Shown here piece after piece: positions 11,950-23,100 of a stretch of DNA of 64,000 nt. The position numbers and the translations under genes are program-made. Position 1 is the first letter of the stretch. Each line of letters begins with the position of its first letter. The DNA is from Clavulina sp. PMI_390 (Eukaryota > Basidiomycota > Agaricomycetes > Cantharellales > Hydnaceae): positions 330,778 to 394,777 of the forward strand of contig WIDE01000029.1 of assembly GCA_015039315.1 (NCBI GenBank), given 5' to 3'. Under the pieces are notes generated by a model. That model was not told the DNA's origin, searched no databases, and saw nothing but the letters and a program-made list of their open reading frames with translations.

Positions 11950-13154
11950 CTACTTGTACTCATCTTCTGATTCATTCTGCCATGCATGATGGACGTCTAC
12001 ACGGGTCCATAAAGTATCCCGGATACGGAGACTCCGTAGAGCCGGGCTTACCCCACCGACAAGTTCCACATAGCGCGGTGCAGCCAGGGGTAACAGTCGA
12101 TCAATAGCGAACTCGTCAAGACGCTCAAACTGTGTTAGCGCCAGTGCAATGAGAGCAGCGCGCAGCTCCAGCTCTTGAACATTCGCGCTGGTATCCGAGT
12201 TCGTGCTGGTTGTGATGACTGGGGACGTGCCAACCAGCCGCAGACTACGCAAAGAGGGGAGGGACTTGGCCACCATGTTGATCAGGTCAGCATCAGCCCG
12301 CTGTACATGCAACGTCAGCGTTTCTACCCCGGCGCCCGATGCGGAGCGGGCCACGATAGGCAAAATGACGGCAAGTTTGTGACGTGGAATATACGCGTCT
12401 GAATTCGCACTGCGAATCACGACGCGTTGGATTGGCCGTCCAGCAACCAGACGGACGACGTTTGACCAGTGGCCATCGACATCCTCAAGTGCAGGGAGTA
12501 ATCCCGTTGGGAAAGATGACGGCATTCCAAATGATAGGGAATAGGACTTCCGGAGTCCAAGGCTCCGGAGAGAAGGGTGTCTAGATAAGAATAGCCGGAA
12601 TGCCGGGTCGTTAAGGCTCCAGCTTGAATGAAAGTTTGTCAATTGGGGGAATTGACAATGTTTGATTGTGGAAGACATGCGCGATACGTGACTGCTTGGT
12701 TCATGATGAATGATAAGTGACCGGATGTTCTCAAACGAGTGGAAGAGGTGGAGCTCGTCAACCGGGAGTGAGTCAGACATGTCCAATGCACCAAGAGCCA
12801 ATGTGCGCACGTATCCTGCTCGGCGTCGATCCGACTGGATAGCCGCGATGAACTGAGCCCGACGTGGGCCGAGTGCGGTCATGTCGACTTTCCGATACGT
12901 CCTCCTTTCCACCTCCTCGGTCAGGAAGCGATTGACCCCGACAAGAGTTCTCCTCTGAGAGGTGGGATCCATGAGAGAGATAACATGGAGGACGATTTCG
13001 GGAGGGAGCTTGGGCTAGAGTCAACTTGCAACTTTAGGGTGGCTAATATGCGCGCTGGTAGAGTAAGTGTACTCACAATACTTTGTGTTGAGAGATCGCT
13101 TTCACGCGTCGACTCCACGGCGAATGGTCTTCGCAATACGACACTGGCCATCAA
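11950..13154 (-). CDS. F-box protein with LRR-like C-terminus
   Basis: Two exons. The short first exon (13077-13154) encodes MMASVVLRRPFAVESTRES and ends after STQSI. A 62-nt intron (13015-13076) follows. Exon 2 opens with the F-box PKLPPEIVLHVISLMDPTSQ and continues RTLVGVNRFLTEEVERRTYR, the usual fungal F-box spacing. The remaining roughly 290 residues contain leucine-rich segments such as HPSLRSLGLRKSYSLSFG and LPSLRSLRLVGTS, typical of the degenerate LRRs in basidiomycete F-box proteins. It is expected to bind Skp1 and present a substrate to an SCF ubiquitin ligase; the substrate is unknown. It is unrelated in its C-terminal part to the F-box array further right. It is divergent from the first TPR gene across about 650 bp. 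Confidence 0.8.
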
Positions 13155-13803
13155 TACGAGAGGGACTTGTCAACGACCGCCAAAAGGGTTGAGGGAACCA
13201 GAGTTTCAAGTCGCCGAACAAGATTTCGTCTCACGCACACGCGAAGGGTGAAGAAGAAAACAACGATAAAGATATGGCGTGGGTACAAGGACTCGAAGGC
13301 AGGTGCTCTATAATGGGCTGGCCTGGAACTCTGATGACTGATGCAGACCCAAGCGTCAAGCATCACACCACACAACATCACAACAATATCCCTCGCGCTC
13401 TTGTTTCCTCTACCTCCACATTACCTTTTTCCGGCAGGAGTCTCGGCGATTGAGGCTCAATTCAAGCCCCTTCCAGTCCCCAGTGCCTCTTTTTCACTCT
13501 CAAATGGATGTCAATACTATTTGGCATACACCACACCCACACTGCCTGTGCGCTCACGAAAGAGTACTTTCTCCGCTAGTCTGCTCGCACATCAGACAGC
13601 TTATTGGCGTTACTAATGCTCTTGATGCAAAATACCTCACACTCTGACAAACCGATTTACCATTTGTCCTTCCTCGGCCATGAATCTACCGCCTCCGCAC
13701 TGCCTTGTAATGATCCCTCCTAACACTGCAATAGAAGAGTCGTCTACCCGTACACACATCTCGTCACGTCTGGCTCAAGCCTCGTCCTGACTAACTCTCA
13801 TCT
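13155..13803. promoter_or_regulatory. Divergent promoter region, F-box gene and first TPR gene
   Basis: No gene is seen. The last 120 bases before 13804 resemble the sequence before 20163 (shared CCGCC...CACACTGCCT and AATGATCCTC-like blocks, then AATA(A/G)A), so the proximal promoter was copied with the downstream gene. No consensus operator is assignable by eye. Confidence 0.4.
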
Positions 13804-16800
13804 ATGTCGAGCCTCCCCTTGCCTGAAAGCATTGGCCCAAGCCAGTTTCGTGCCGAAGGTACCGTCGTGACTTCAGGCGATGACTATAAATCTAAACTAA
13901 TTGCAATACCATCGCGATCATGCTTGATAGATTCCATAATAACCGAGTCTTCCCTCGATCCTGAGATAGTGATCCCTGACAGTCCAGATGAAAGTATCCA
14001 TTCCATTGATAACTCGTTAGGCTTCGTCCCTTCCGATCCACCAGAACACTCGACCCCAACACTGCCTGAAAATGGTTCGGTCTCTATGCTGATCTCTACT
14101 TGCTCAACCCTTCTCCGAGACGTGGTCAATATCAAGAACCTGCTCGTTCCACACACGAGGAAGCGCAAGCTGCTCGCGCTTTCAGGACACGCCGAAATAC
14201 AAATGCTACGTGAAACGATCTCAATATCGGTGGTAACTCTTGAAGGGATCAGTCAGGTCATTCAGCTACTCTCATTTGCTGCGGAGGACGACACTGACTG
14301 GGACAGCTCGAGAATCCAACGAGCCCTACGTTTTGTTCGGGATGCCCAGAGGTAAACTGCATTTCGTTTTCACCTTTCATTCTGCCATGTTAACATTTGC
14401 TGTTGTAGCGATATTGACATACTCGGCTCCGAGGTCAAATCTAGGGTCAAAACTCCTCATCTGTCTGCCGCTGTCCAGGCTTTCAATACCGCCTACAGCG
14501 CAGGTGTCAAGGCAAGGCTACCATCAATCACCTAGCAAGTTCCCCTCTAATAAAATGATGTAGGACTTGATCGGAGCGTCCAAGCCCTCGGGAGTTGCAT
14601 TAATCGATCGGATGAGCGAGCTATCTATCGGGAACCTCTCTGTTCCGCCTCTCCCAGTGAGTCGCAACGATATCCGATTCAATCAGCACCTCACCTCGCT
14701 TCTCTTAGGATGCAATAAAGTCTCGCACTGATTTATGCCCGCTAGAGCGCATCATGACGCGCTCTATCCGATTCCAAGAGCAAGAGTATGAGTTGGATCA
14801 GTTTATAGGCTGGGGCTTGCACGAGGGCTCGGAATCACGCGCGAATGCCATCACTGGTCCTATGAAGAGCGCACATCTCTTCAGAAGTAGAGCTGCCCCT
14901 CTTCATCACGAATTTGCACTCATATGTTTCGGGTCGCCTGGTCTGAGCGATAGTTGGCTTCGTGTCGAGCGTGCCGCCCGTCGCAAGGTAGCTCGCCTTC
15001 TTGTCCAAGCAGACAGCTTTGGACCGCTTTTTGGTGGAGCGCGGCTCAGAGAAACCCTCACTTTCGGTACGCGGATGGAGGATATGTACGAAGACGCTGA
15101 TGAACTTGCTTCGGTCTATGCCTTGTCTGCCACTGACCTCTCCCCCGGATTTAACGTCGCTGGGCATCTGCATATCTCCGAGATTGCCGCGCAATTTAGT
15201 GAAACGTCCAATGCCGACCCATTGTATCAGCTCTTCTCGGCAAACTGCCGCTGGTTCGCGCGTCGGACGGTGTTAAGCGTTGCACAGCGGCTCCAATCCC
15301 TTGTGGTGGTGAAGGACATCCACTGGAAGGGCCGCGACGTAACGTCTGAGGTTCTCGCCACAAAATTGCTCAGCGACTGGTTTGGTGGCCGACAAATGGC
15401 AGGCACCCGTTCTCTGGAAATTAGGGCATCCAACCTCCTCAACATTACGCGCACTTTGCTTCTTGATCACTTATATATCGAGGCAATTGCCCGTGCTCGC
15501 GAAGCTCTCAGCCTTCTTGAGAGCATCAAGGCACCATCAAAGGCGCAGTGGGATCTCATATACAGCGCTTCCTGGTATCTAGGCTCCGCCTTGATGCACC
15601 GTGACCTTTTCGCCGACGCCCTTTCGTCTTTGGAAAGGGCACGGAATATTGCTCGACAAGTTTTAGGCAATCGTTCTACTCGCCTCATGGATGAATCATA
15701 TGCGGAATGCCTCGTGAAGCTTGATCGGGATGAGGAAGCAGTCGAAGTCCGGGCTGGCATCATTCGGAGTATCCGAGAGGAGATTGATGGGGCAGAGAAA
15801 GAACATCCCTTCACTCTGGAGATCCTTGCAAACACGCTGGTCCCGCACGCAAATGCTCTTTTAGAGTTGGGCCGACCAAAAGAGGCACTCCCCATCATTA
15901 TTGAAGGGTGTGAGATTCGCAAGAAGCTTGCAATCTACCGGCCCGACCTTCATATGCGCAGCTACGCACCGGCACTCTCAACACTCTCTTCCGTATACGC
16001 TGCCCTTGAGCAGAATGTTGAAGCCCGTGCTGTCGCTCAGCTAGCGCTGGAGATCAGCCGTGATCTGTATGCGTCATCTCCAGACGCAAGTCGTCAGAGT
16101 CTTGCTCTCCGGCTGGTCACATATGGCAAGGCTTGCCGAGCACTCAAGAAATTTGATGATGCGGCTAAGGCTCTGGAGGAGTCGGCCGGCTATTGGAAGG
16201 ATCTCTATGAAAAAGATCCCGAACTTTTCCTCTCTGATTACGCTTTTTCTCTAACGATGTGGCAGGCTGCTCTTGTCAGTGCCAACCGAGAGGAGGAGGC
16301 CCGAGACTTAATACCCCAGACTGTGGAGCTTGAAACACTCCTTCACAGCCAAGATCCCATTCAATATGGCGAGCGCTTTGCCCAGTCCCTATATCTGTCG
16401 TATATACTACTCATGACAAATATGGACGAGAAGGCTATCAAGCTTGGGCGGTTAGCCTTAGACGCAACCAGGCGTCTTGCAGGACTCTCGGAGGACAGCG
16501 AGGCCCTGTTGTTAACGCGGCTTTTTACTCTTGGGCGACTCGGTCTCGTGGCTTATTATAACGACAAGTTATGGGTAACTGAGGCGGTGGAATTTTCACA
16601 CAGCGCAATCACTGAAGCCGTGTCCCTATGGGACCAGCTTATCTTGCACGGCTTGAGCCCTGAACTCATGCAAGTTGGTCCGGACGATTCCCTCACCGCT
16701 GGGCTTATCCTCCTCTCAAGATATGAGCGCATGCTCGAGTCGCCGCTTTCTGCATTGTCTGCCTCTTCCAGAGCGTTTGACATCCTCCTCTCTCAATACC

Positions 16801-19103
16801 TGGTAGATCCTGCTCTGGACTCCAAAGCACTTAAGGAGGCGCGAGAGCAATGCTCCTATTCTATGGACCTGCTGCATCAGGTTTCGCTCCCTGAAGCGCT
16901 CCCTCTTACTCGACATCATCTTACGGCACTCACGGAGCTAACAAATGCTCATCCAGCCGTTTTCAAAGAGGAGGAACTCGCGGAACAACTCTGGGAGCAT
17001 GCAGTATGGGGCGTTAATACTCTAAAGCACGCTGAAGAAGTGACATATTTTGATGCGTCTGTATCAATTGGCCGGCGCCTTTGTAACCAATGGGCACCTG
17101 TTGTATATGAGCCGTATCATCGAGTTCTTGCCAAAGCCCTATTTTCCTACGGAAGCTGCCTCATGGAGGGCCTGGCGCAGGACGAGTCTCGTGGTGTACA
17201 GATACTACACGAGTCTTTCGATGTCGTGAAAGAGCTTTTATCACAGGATGGTGTCAAGCATGCCAGATTCGTGACCCTTGTTGTTGACGGATACGCCGCG
17301 GCTCTTGCCCAAATGGATCAAAAAGAAGAGGCAGCGGACATCTATATCACAGCTGTGGATTGTCAGCGGCTACTCGCTACGGCAGACGCAGACTCCGATG
17401 CGGCAGTCGCAAGTGCAGCATTGACGGAGACCCTTTACACGTATCTTGGCTACCTTTTGAAGGCAGATCGTCTGGACGATGCAGAGATCGCAGGCCCCGA
17501 GGCACTTGTTCGCGCTCGGGACTTGTTTACTCTGGATCCTACTAGTTATCGCAAAATTCTTGCCTCTGCGCTGAACAACCTCGCAGCCGTCCTTGCAACG
17601 CAGGGCCAAATTGAAGATGCGATGGAGTATGCCATCGAAGCCTTCGATCACTACCTGCTATTGAAGAAAACCAGCTCGACTGAACAATTTTCAAGTTCTA
17701 AGGAAGTTTTTAGGGTTCTCATGAATAAGATTGCCCATTTCATTGACGACGATCCTACCACTTTACTTGCGCGTAAGGGGGCATTGTCTTTGGCGTATGC
17801 GTTATTCGAACTTGAACCTTCCAAGTTTGCCCGTCGACTCACAGACAGGTTGTATCGATATGCGATCAAGTTGGGCGAGGTCGGACAACTTCATGATGCG
17901 ATCGAATATGGTCGGAAAGCAGAAACTCACTGTCGCACCTTGTTCGAGCAGGATGAAGACATACACCGCGCTGATCTCGCAAAGATCCTTGATAATCTAG
18001 CCACGGACTATCTGAATGATGGCCAACATGATGTTGCTTTATCAATGACTGAGGAATGCACATGCCATTATCGCATCCTCTACCAACAGGATCCTAGCGA
18101 GTACATCAATTCTCTCTCCCACATTCTTTACGCCCACGCTGGAGCTCTTGTGAGCCTCGAGCAGTTCGACAACGCGCTGCCACTTTCTGAGGAATCTGTG
18201 CTGCTCGCTCATCAGCATGCATTTTCTGATCCAACAATTCATGCTCGGCGCTTCCTAGCGGAAGCACTCATAGGCCAAGCGAAATGCCATCCTTCTCACG
18301 TTAGGGATGCAGAGCGCTCATCCATCCTTTCCGAGGCTGTTGATTTGTGGCGAGATATAGTCCATGAAAGCCCCTCGGATCTTCACCGCCTTGCGACTGC
18401 CATAGAGATGCAGGCTACCGCTCTTTGGATGTCAGGTCGCCAGGAGGAAGGATTTGAGCTTGCCCAAGAAGCGCTTTCTCACAATCGTGATCTATGTGAG
18501 AGTGATCCCCTGAGGTATCGCCCTCGGCTGGCTGCATGGCTCCCTCAGTATGCTGCTACGGCTGAGGGGCTGGGACATCACGATATTGTTCTGGCGGCGG
18601 GCGATGAAGCAATTGAGATCACGCGTGTCTCAGTCGCGGAAGGGACCGCTCCAGCGCAGCTTTTAATGGATCGCTTGCTCCTCCAGGCTAAATTCTGCCA
18701 AAACCAGAAATTAGGGGAGAAAGCGGCGGATTTATACAATGAGGGTATTCCATATCTTCGTGCCATACTTGACGAAGACGATGAAGCGACGGGTATCGAT
18801 AACCTCATTCGACTGGTGGACATCACCCAGTCATATTTCGTGATGCAGTGGAATCTGGAACGGGCAGGCCCAGCGATTGCGTCATATGCCGAGCACATCA
18901 CTCGCCTCCAGCGTTTAGTTCAGCTGAGACCACATAAATACGAGGAGAACTTGGCCGAGAGTCTGGATATATTCAACAAGGTGCTGGATAGTGTTGGTAG
19001 AGAGAAGTATCCGGAGTACGCGGACGAGCGTTTCTCAAGACCAGAGGCAAAGACTACCGATGATACTAAGCCAAGTTCTGATGCCCCACCCAATAGCAAG
19101 TGA
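13804..19103 (+). CDS. Giant TPR protein with N-terminal H...NC module, copy A
   Basis: Five exons (13804-13858, 13931-14351, 14409-14511, 14564-14656, 14709-19103) give 1,688 residues. The exon lengths 421, 103 and 93 recur exactly in copy B, which supports the model. Residues 1-70 are acidic and carry EIVIPDSPDES, a possible SUMO-interacting motif. Residues 70-225 are helical (LLVPHTRKRKLLALSGHA, AFNTAYSAGVK). Residues about 265-420 form an unannotated module with APLHHEFALICF (His290/291), SWLRVERAA and YQLFSANCRWFARR (Cys404). The pattern recalls permuted papain-fold LRAT/NlpC-P60 proteins; this is inference. From about residue 450 to 1650 lie TPR-like helical pairs (e.g. AIARAREALSLLES, ALNNLAAVLATQGQIEDAME). 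The tail is hydrophilic. There is no NACHT or NB-ARC P-loop. Intron 3 (14512-14563) uses a GC donor. Function is unknown; it could be a scaffold, or a sensor with an N-terminal enzyme. Confidence 0.85.
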
Positions 19104-20162
19104 CCACGTTGATAATGAAATTTTACTTTTTTGACAAGCAATCCCCTCGCGGATCGATGCGCCCAGGGGTTGCGCCGCCAACCGTTCTAGTTAGTTCCGC
19201 CTGATTACATACTTCACGATTGACAACTTGCCTCATTATTGAGATAGAAGACGGAGCAACGGAATATGGGACGAAGTCGTGTTGGGGACCTTCAGTCGTT
19301 TATAAGCATTAGTTCGATAGGATTCGTTGAATGAAGTAGTGCATTACAGTTCTTTCCGCCCTTGCTCATCCATCATCCCAACCAATACTTTCAATGACAC
19401 TACTAGTTTCTTCTCGCGATCTTGCTTGATGGGTGAATCGCTTTGAGAGCTTCTGGCAATTCAAGGTAACCCAAAAATGTCTCGTCAAAGCTTTTGTTTC
19501 ACGGCATCGACACAAGGAATAATATCACAAGTAGCAGAGTGAGAGAATTTTGGGTTTGCTATGAGGTATGGCCGAACTTTGCCCAACAGAACAGCCCAGA
19601 CCTTCGCTCGATGGTCGAACGACTAGATTGCTCTAGAGCCGATCTCGACGGTACCCTACGAAATGATATGAGACGAGGGCTAGAATGAAGCTCGGTGTTT
19701 GGCAGCCCGTGAGAATTCTTGGGACCAACGAACACAACACCCACCACTATTCCCAGATCCTCGTGCTCCAAGGGTGTTGGAACCAATCCTATAAGTTCTG
19801 CTGACAACCCCGGCTGCATTACTCAGCTAATCAGCTGTAATGCACATAGGGAGACCTAGGCCTCCCATAGCACACTTTGCTTCCATCTCCTAAGCTAGTA
19901 TCGTAATCGGGTCGACTGGTATCGCCTCAGCATGCCTTCTTCTTGTTTGCGTTGCTCTGCTTAGTTATTATGCATTCTTATGTGTGCCCTTTGAACAATT
20001 GCTACACAGAATGGATCGCTATCTGATATTGATCAGCCACTTCGTCACTGCTCGGCCATTAACCACCGCCCACACTGCCTCAATGCTATCCTCAACACTT
20101 CAATAAAGGAACCCCTCTATACCCATAGACCTCGAACAATATAGCTCGAAAAAGCCTCATCC
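19104..20162. other. Intergenic between the tandem TPR genes
   Basis: The first 190 bp or so are the duplicated 3' flank (compare 25461-25640) and the last 120 bp or so the duplicated promoter of copy B. The middle (about 19300-20030) shows no gene, repeat or RNA feature I can support. Confidence 0.5.
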
Positions 20163-23100
20163 ATGCTGAGCCTTCCTCTGCCCAAGATCAGTGGTCAGCT
20201 TCGTGCCGAAGGTATGGCGCAGCTGTAAACTATACCCGCTCATCGTAATGATTGTACTACTACCGCGACGATGCTGCCTCACAGATTCCATAATAACCGA
20301 GGCTTACCTCGACCCCGAGATAGTAATCCCTGACAGCCCAGATGAAAGTATACATTCCATCGAGAACTTGTCCGACATCGTTCCCATCGATCCACTAGAA
20401 TCCTCAAGCTCAACACTCCCCGAAAAGGATTCGATCCCAACCCTAATATCTAATTGTTCAATCCTTCTGCAAGATGCCATCGATATCAAGAACTTGCTCG
20501 TTCCACACACGAGAAAGCGGAACCTGATCGCGCTTTCAGGACACGCCAAGATACAAAGGCTCCGTGAAGTGATCTCAGTGTTGGTGGTGATTCTTGAAGG
20601 AATAAGCAATGTTGCGCGGTTAATATCATCTGCAGCAGAAGACAACACTGAATGGGATGACTCGAAGATCCAACAAGCCCTTCGTTTCATTCAGGATATC
20701 CAGAGGTAAGCTGCGTTCCCTTCCCGCCCTTCCTTTGGTCTTACTAAATCTCGCTGTTGCAGCGACCTTGACATACTTAGCTCTGAAGTCAAGTCACGGA
20801 TCAAGACTCCTCACCTGGCCGCCGCTATCGAAGCTTTCAACACCGCCTACAGCGCAGGTGTCAAGGTAAGTTTGCCTCCCGTCTCTAGCCAAGTCTTAAT
20901 CTCACCGAATGTTGTAGGACTTGATTGGAAAGTCCAAGCCCTCTGGGACAGCATTGATTGATAGGATGAACGAGCTATCCATTGGAGACTTCACTGTCCC
21001 ACCTCTTCCGGTTAGTTGTGACAATATTCAGTTCAAATAAGATCTCACCTATCTTCTTCCAGGGCGTTAAAAAGTCACGTACCGATTTATGCCCACTGGA
21101 GAGCATTATGACGCGCTCTATCCGATTCCAAGAGCAGCAGTATGACCTGGATCAGTTTATAGGTTGGGGCATGCACGAGGGCTCAGAATCACGCGCCAAT
21201 GCTATCACTGGTCCCATGAAAAGCGCGCACCTGTTCAGAAGTAAAGCTGCCCCTCTTCACCACGAATTCGCACTCATTTGTTTTGGTTCACCTGGTCTGA
21301 GCGACAGCTGGCTTCGTGTCGAGCGTGCTGCTCGTCGCAAAGTGACCCGCGTTTTGGTTCAATCAGACAGCTTTGGACCACTATTCGGCGGGGCAAACCT
21401 AAGAGAAACCCTCACTTTTGGTACACGGATGGAGGATCTGTGCGAGGACGCGGATGAACTTGCTTCGGTCTATGCCTTGCCTCCCACTGATATTTCACCC
21501 GGATTTAACGTCGCCGGACATCTGCATATTTCCGAAATTGCCGCGCAGTTTAGCGAAACTACCAGTGCCGATCCACTATATCAACTCTTCTCAGCCAACT
21601 GTCGTTGGTTCGCGCGTCGGACAGTATTAAGTGTTGCGCAACGACTCCAATCCCTTGGGGTAGTGGGGACCATCCGCTGGAAGGCCCGAGACGTAACTTC
21701 TGAGGTTCTCGCCACAAAACTGCTTAATGATTGGTTTGGTGGACGCCAAATGGCAGGTACCCGTGGTCTGGAAATCAGGGCATCAAATCTTCTCAACATT
21801 ACGCGCACTTTGCTTCTTGATCACTTATACATCGAGGCAATTTCCCGTGCTCGTGAAGCTCTCAGTCTTCTAGAGAGCATCCAGGCACCATCAAAGGCGC
21901 AGTGGGACCTCGTATACACTGCTTCCTGGTATCTGGGCTCCGCCCTGATGCACCGCGATCTTTTTGTCGACGCGCTCTCGTCCCTTGAGAGGGGGAGGAA
22001 TATTGCTCGACAAGTCTTAGGCGATCGTTCTACTCGCCTCATGGATGAATCATATGCGGAATGCCTCGTAAAGCTTGATCGGGATGAGGAAGCAGTGGAA
22101 GTCCGGGCTGGCATTATTCGGAGTATTCGAGATGAGATCGATGCAGCAGAGAAGGAGCATCCGTTTACTTTGGAGATCCTTTCAAACACACTCATCCCTC
22201 ACGCAAAAGCTCTTTTAGAACTGGGACGACCGAAAGAGGCATTCCCCTTCATTATTGAAGGGTGTGAGATTCGCAAAAAGCTTGCAATATACCGGCCCGA
22301 TCTTCATACGCGCAGTTACGCACCAGCACTCTCAACCCTCTCTTCCGTATACGCTGCCCTTGAGCAGAACGTCGAAGCCCGTGTTGTTGCCCAGCTAGCG
22401 TTGGAGGTTAGCCGTGATTTGTTTGCGTCATCTCCAGATGCAAGTCGTCAGAGTCTTGCTCTCCGGCTAATCACATATAGTAAGGCATGCCGGGCACTCA
22501 AGAAGTTTGATGATGCGGCGGAAGCTTTAGAGGAGTCGGTTGGCTATTGGAAGGATCTCCATGAAAAAGACCCCGAACTTTTCCTCTCCGATTATGCATT
22601 TTCTCTAACGATGTGGCAGGCTGCTCTTATCGATGCTCGTCGGGAAGAAGAAGCCCGTGGACTCATACCCCAGATTGTCGAGCTTGAAACACTAGTTCAC
22701 AGTCAAGATCCCATGCGCTATGGCGAGCGCTTTGCCGACGCCCTTTACCTGTCATCGTTACTACTCATGACAAATGTGGACGAGGCAGCAATTAAGCTTG
22801 GGCGGTTAGCCTTGGACGCTAGCAGACGCCTTGCACCACTCTCAGAGCACAACGAAGTACTGCTGTTAACGCGGCTGTTTGCCCTTGGGCGAATCGGTGT
22901 TGTTGCCCAGTACAACGACAAGTTATGGGTAAACGAGGCGGCGGAATTTTCACGTGAGGCAATCAACGAAGCCGTGTCCCTCTGGGATAAACTTGTTTCG
23001 CAGGGCTTGGACCCCAAGCTGATGCAGCTTGACTCGGATGATTCCCTCGCTTCTGGGCTTATCCTCCTCTCAAGATCTGAGCGCATACTCGAGCAGCCGC

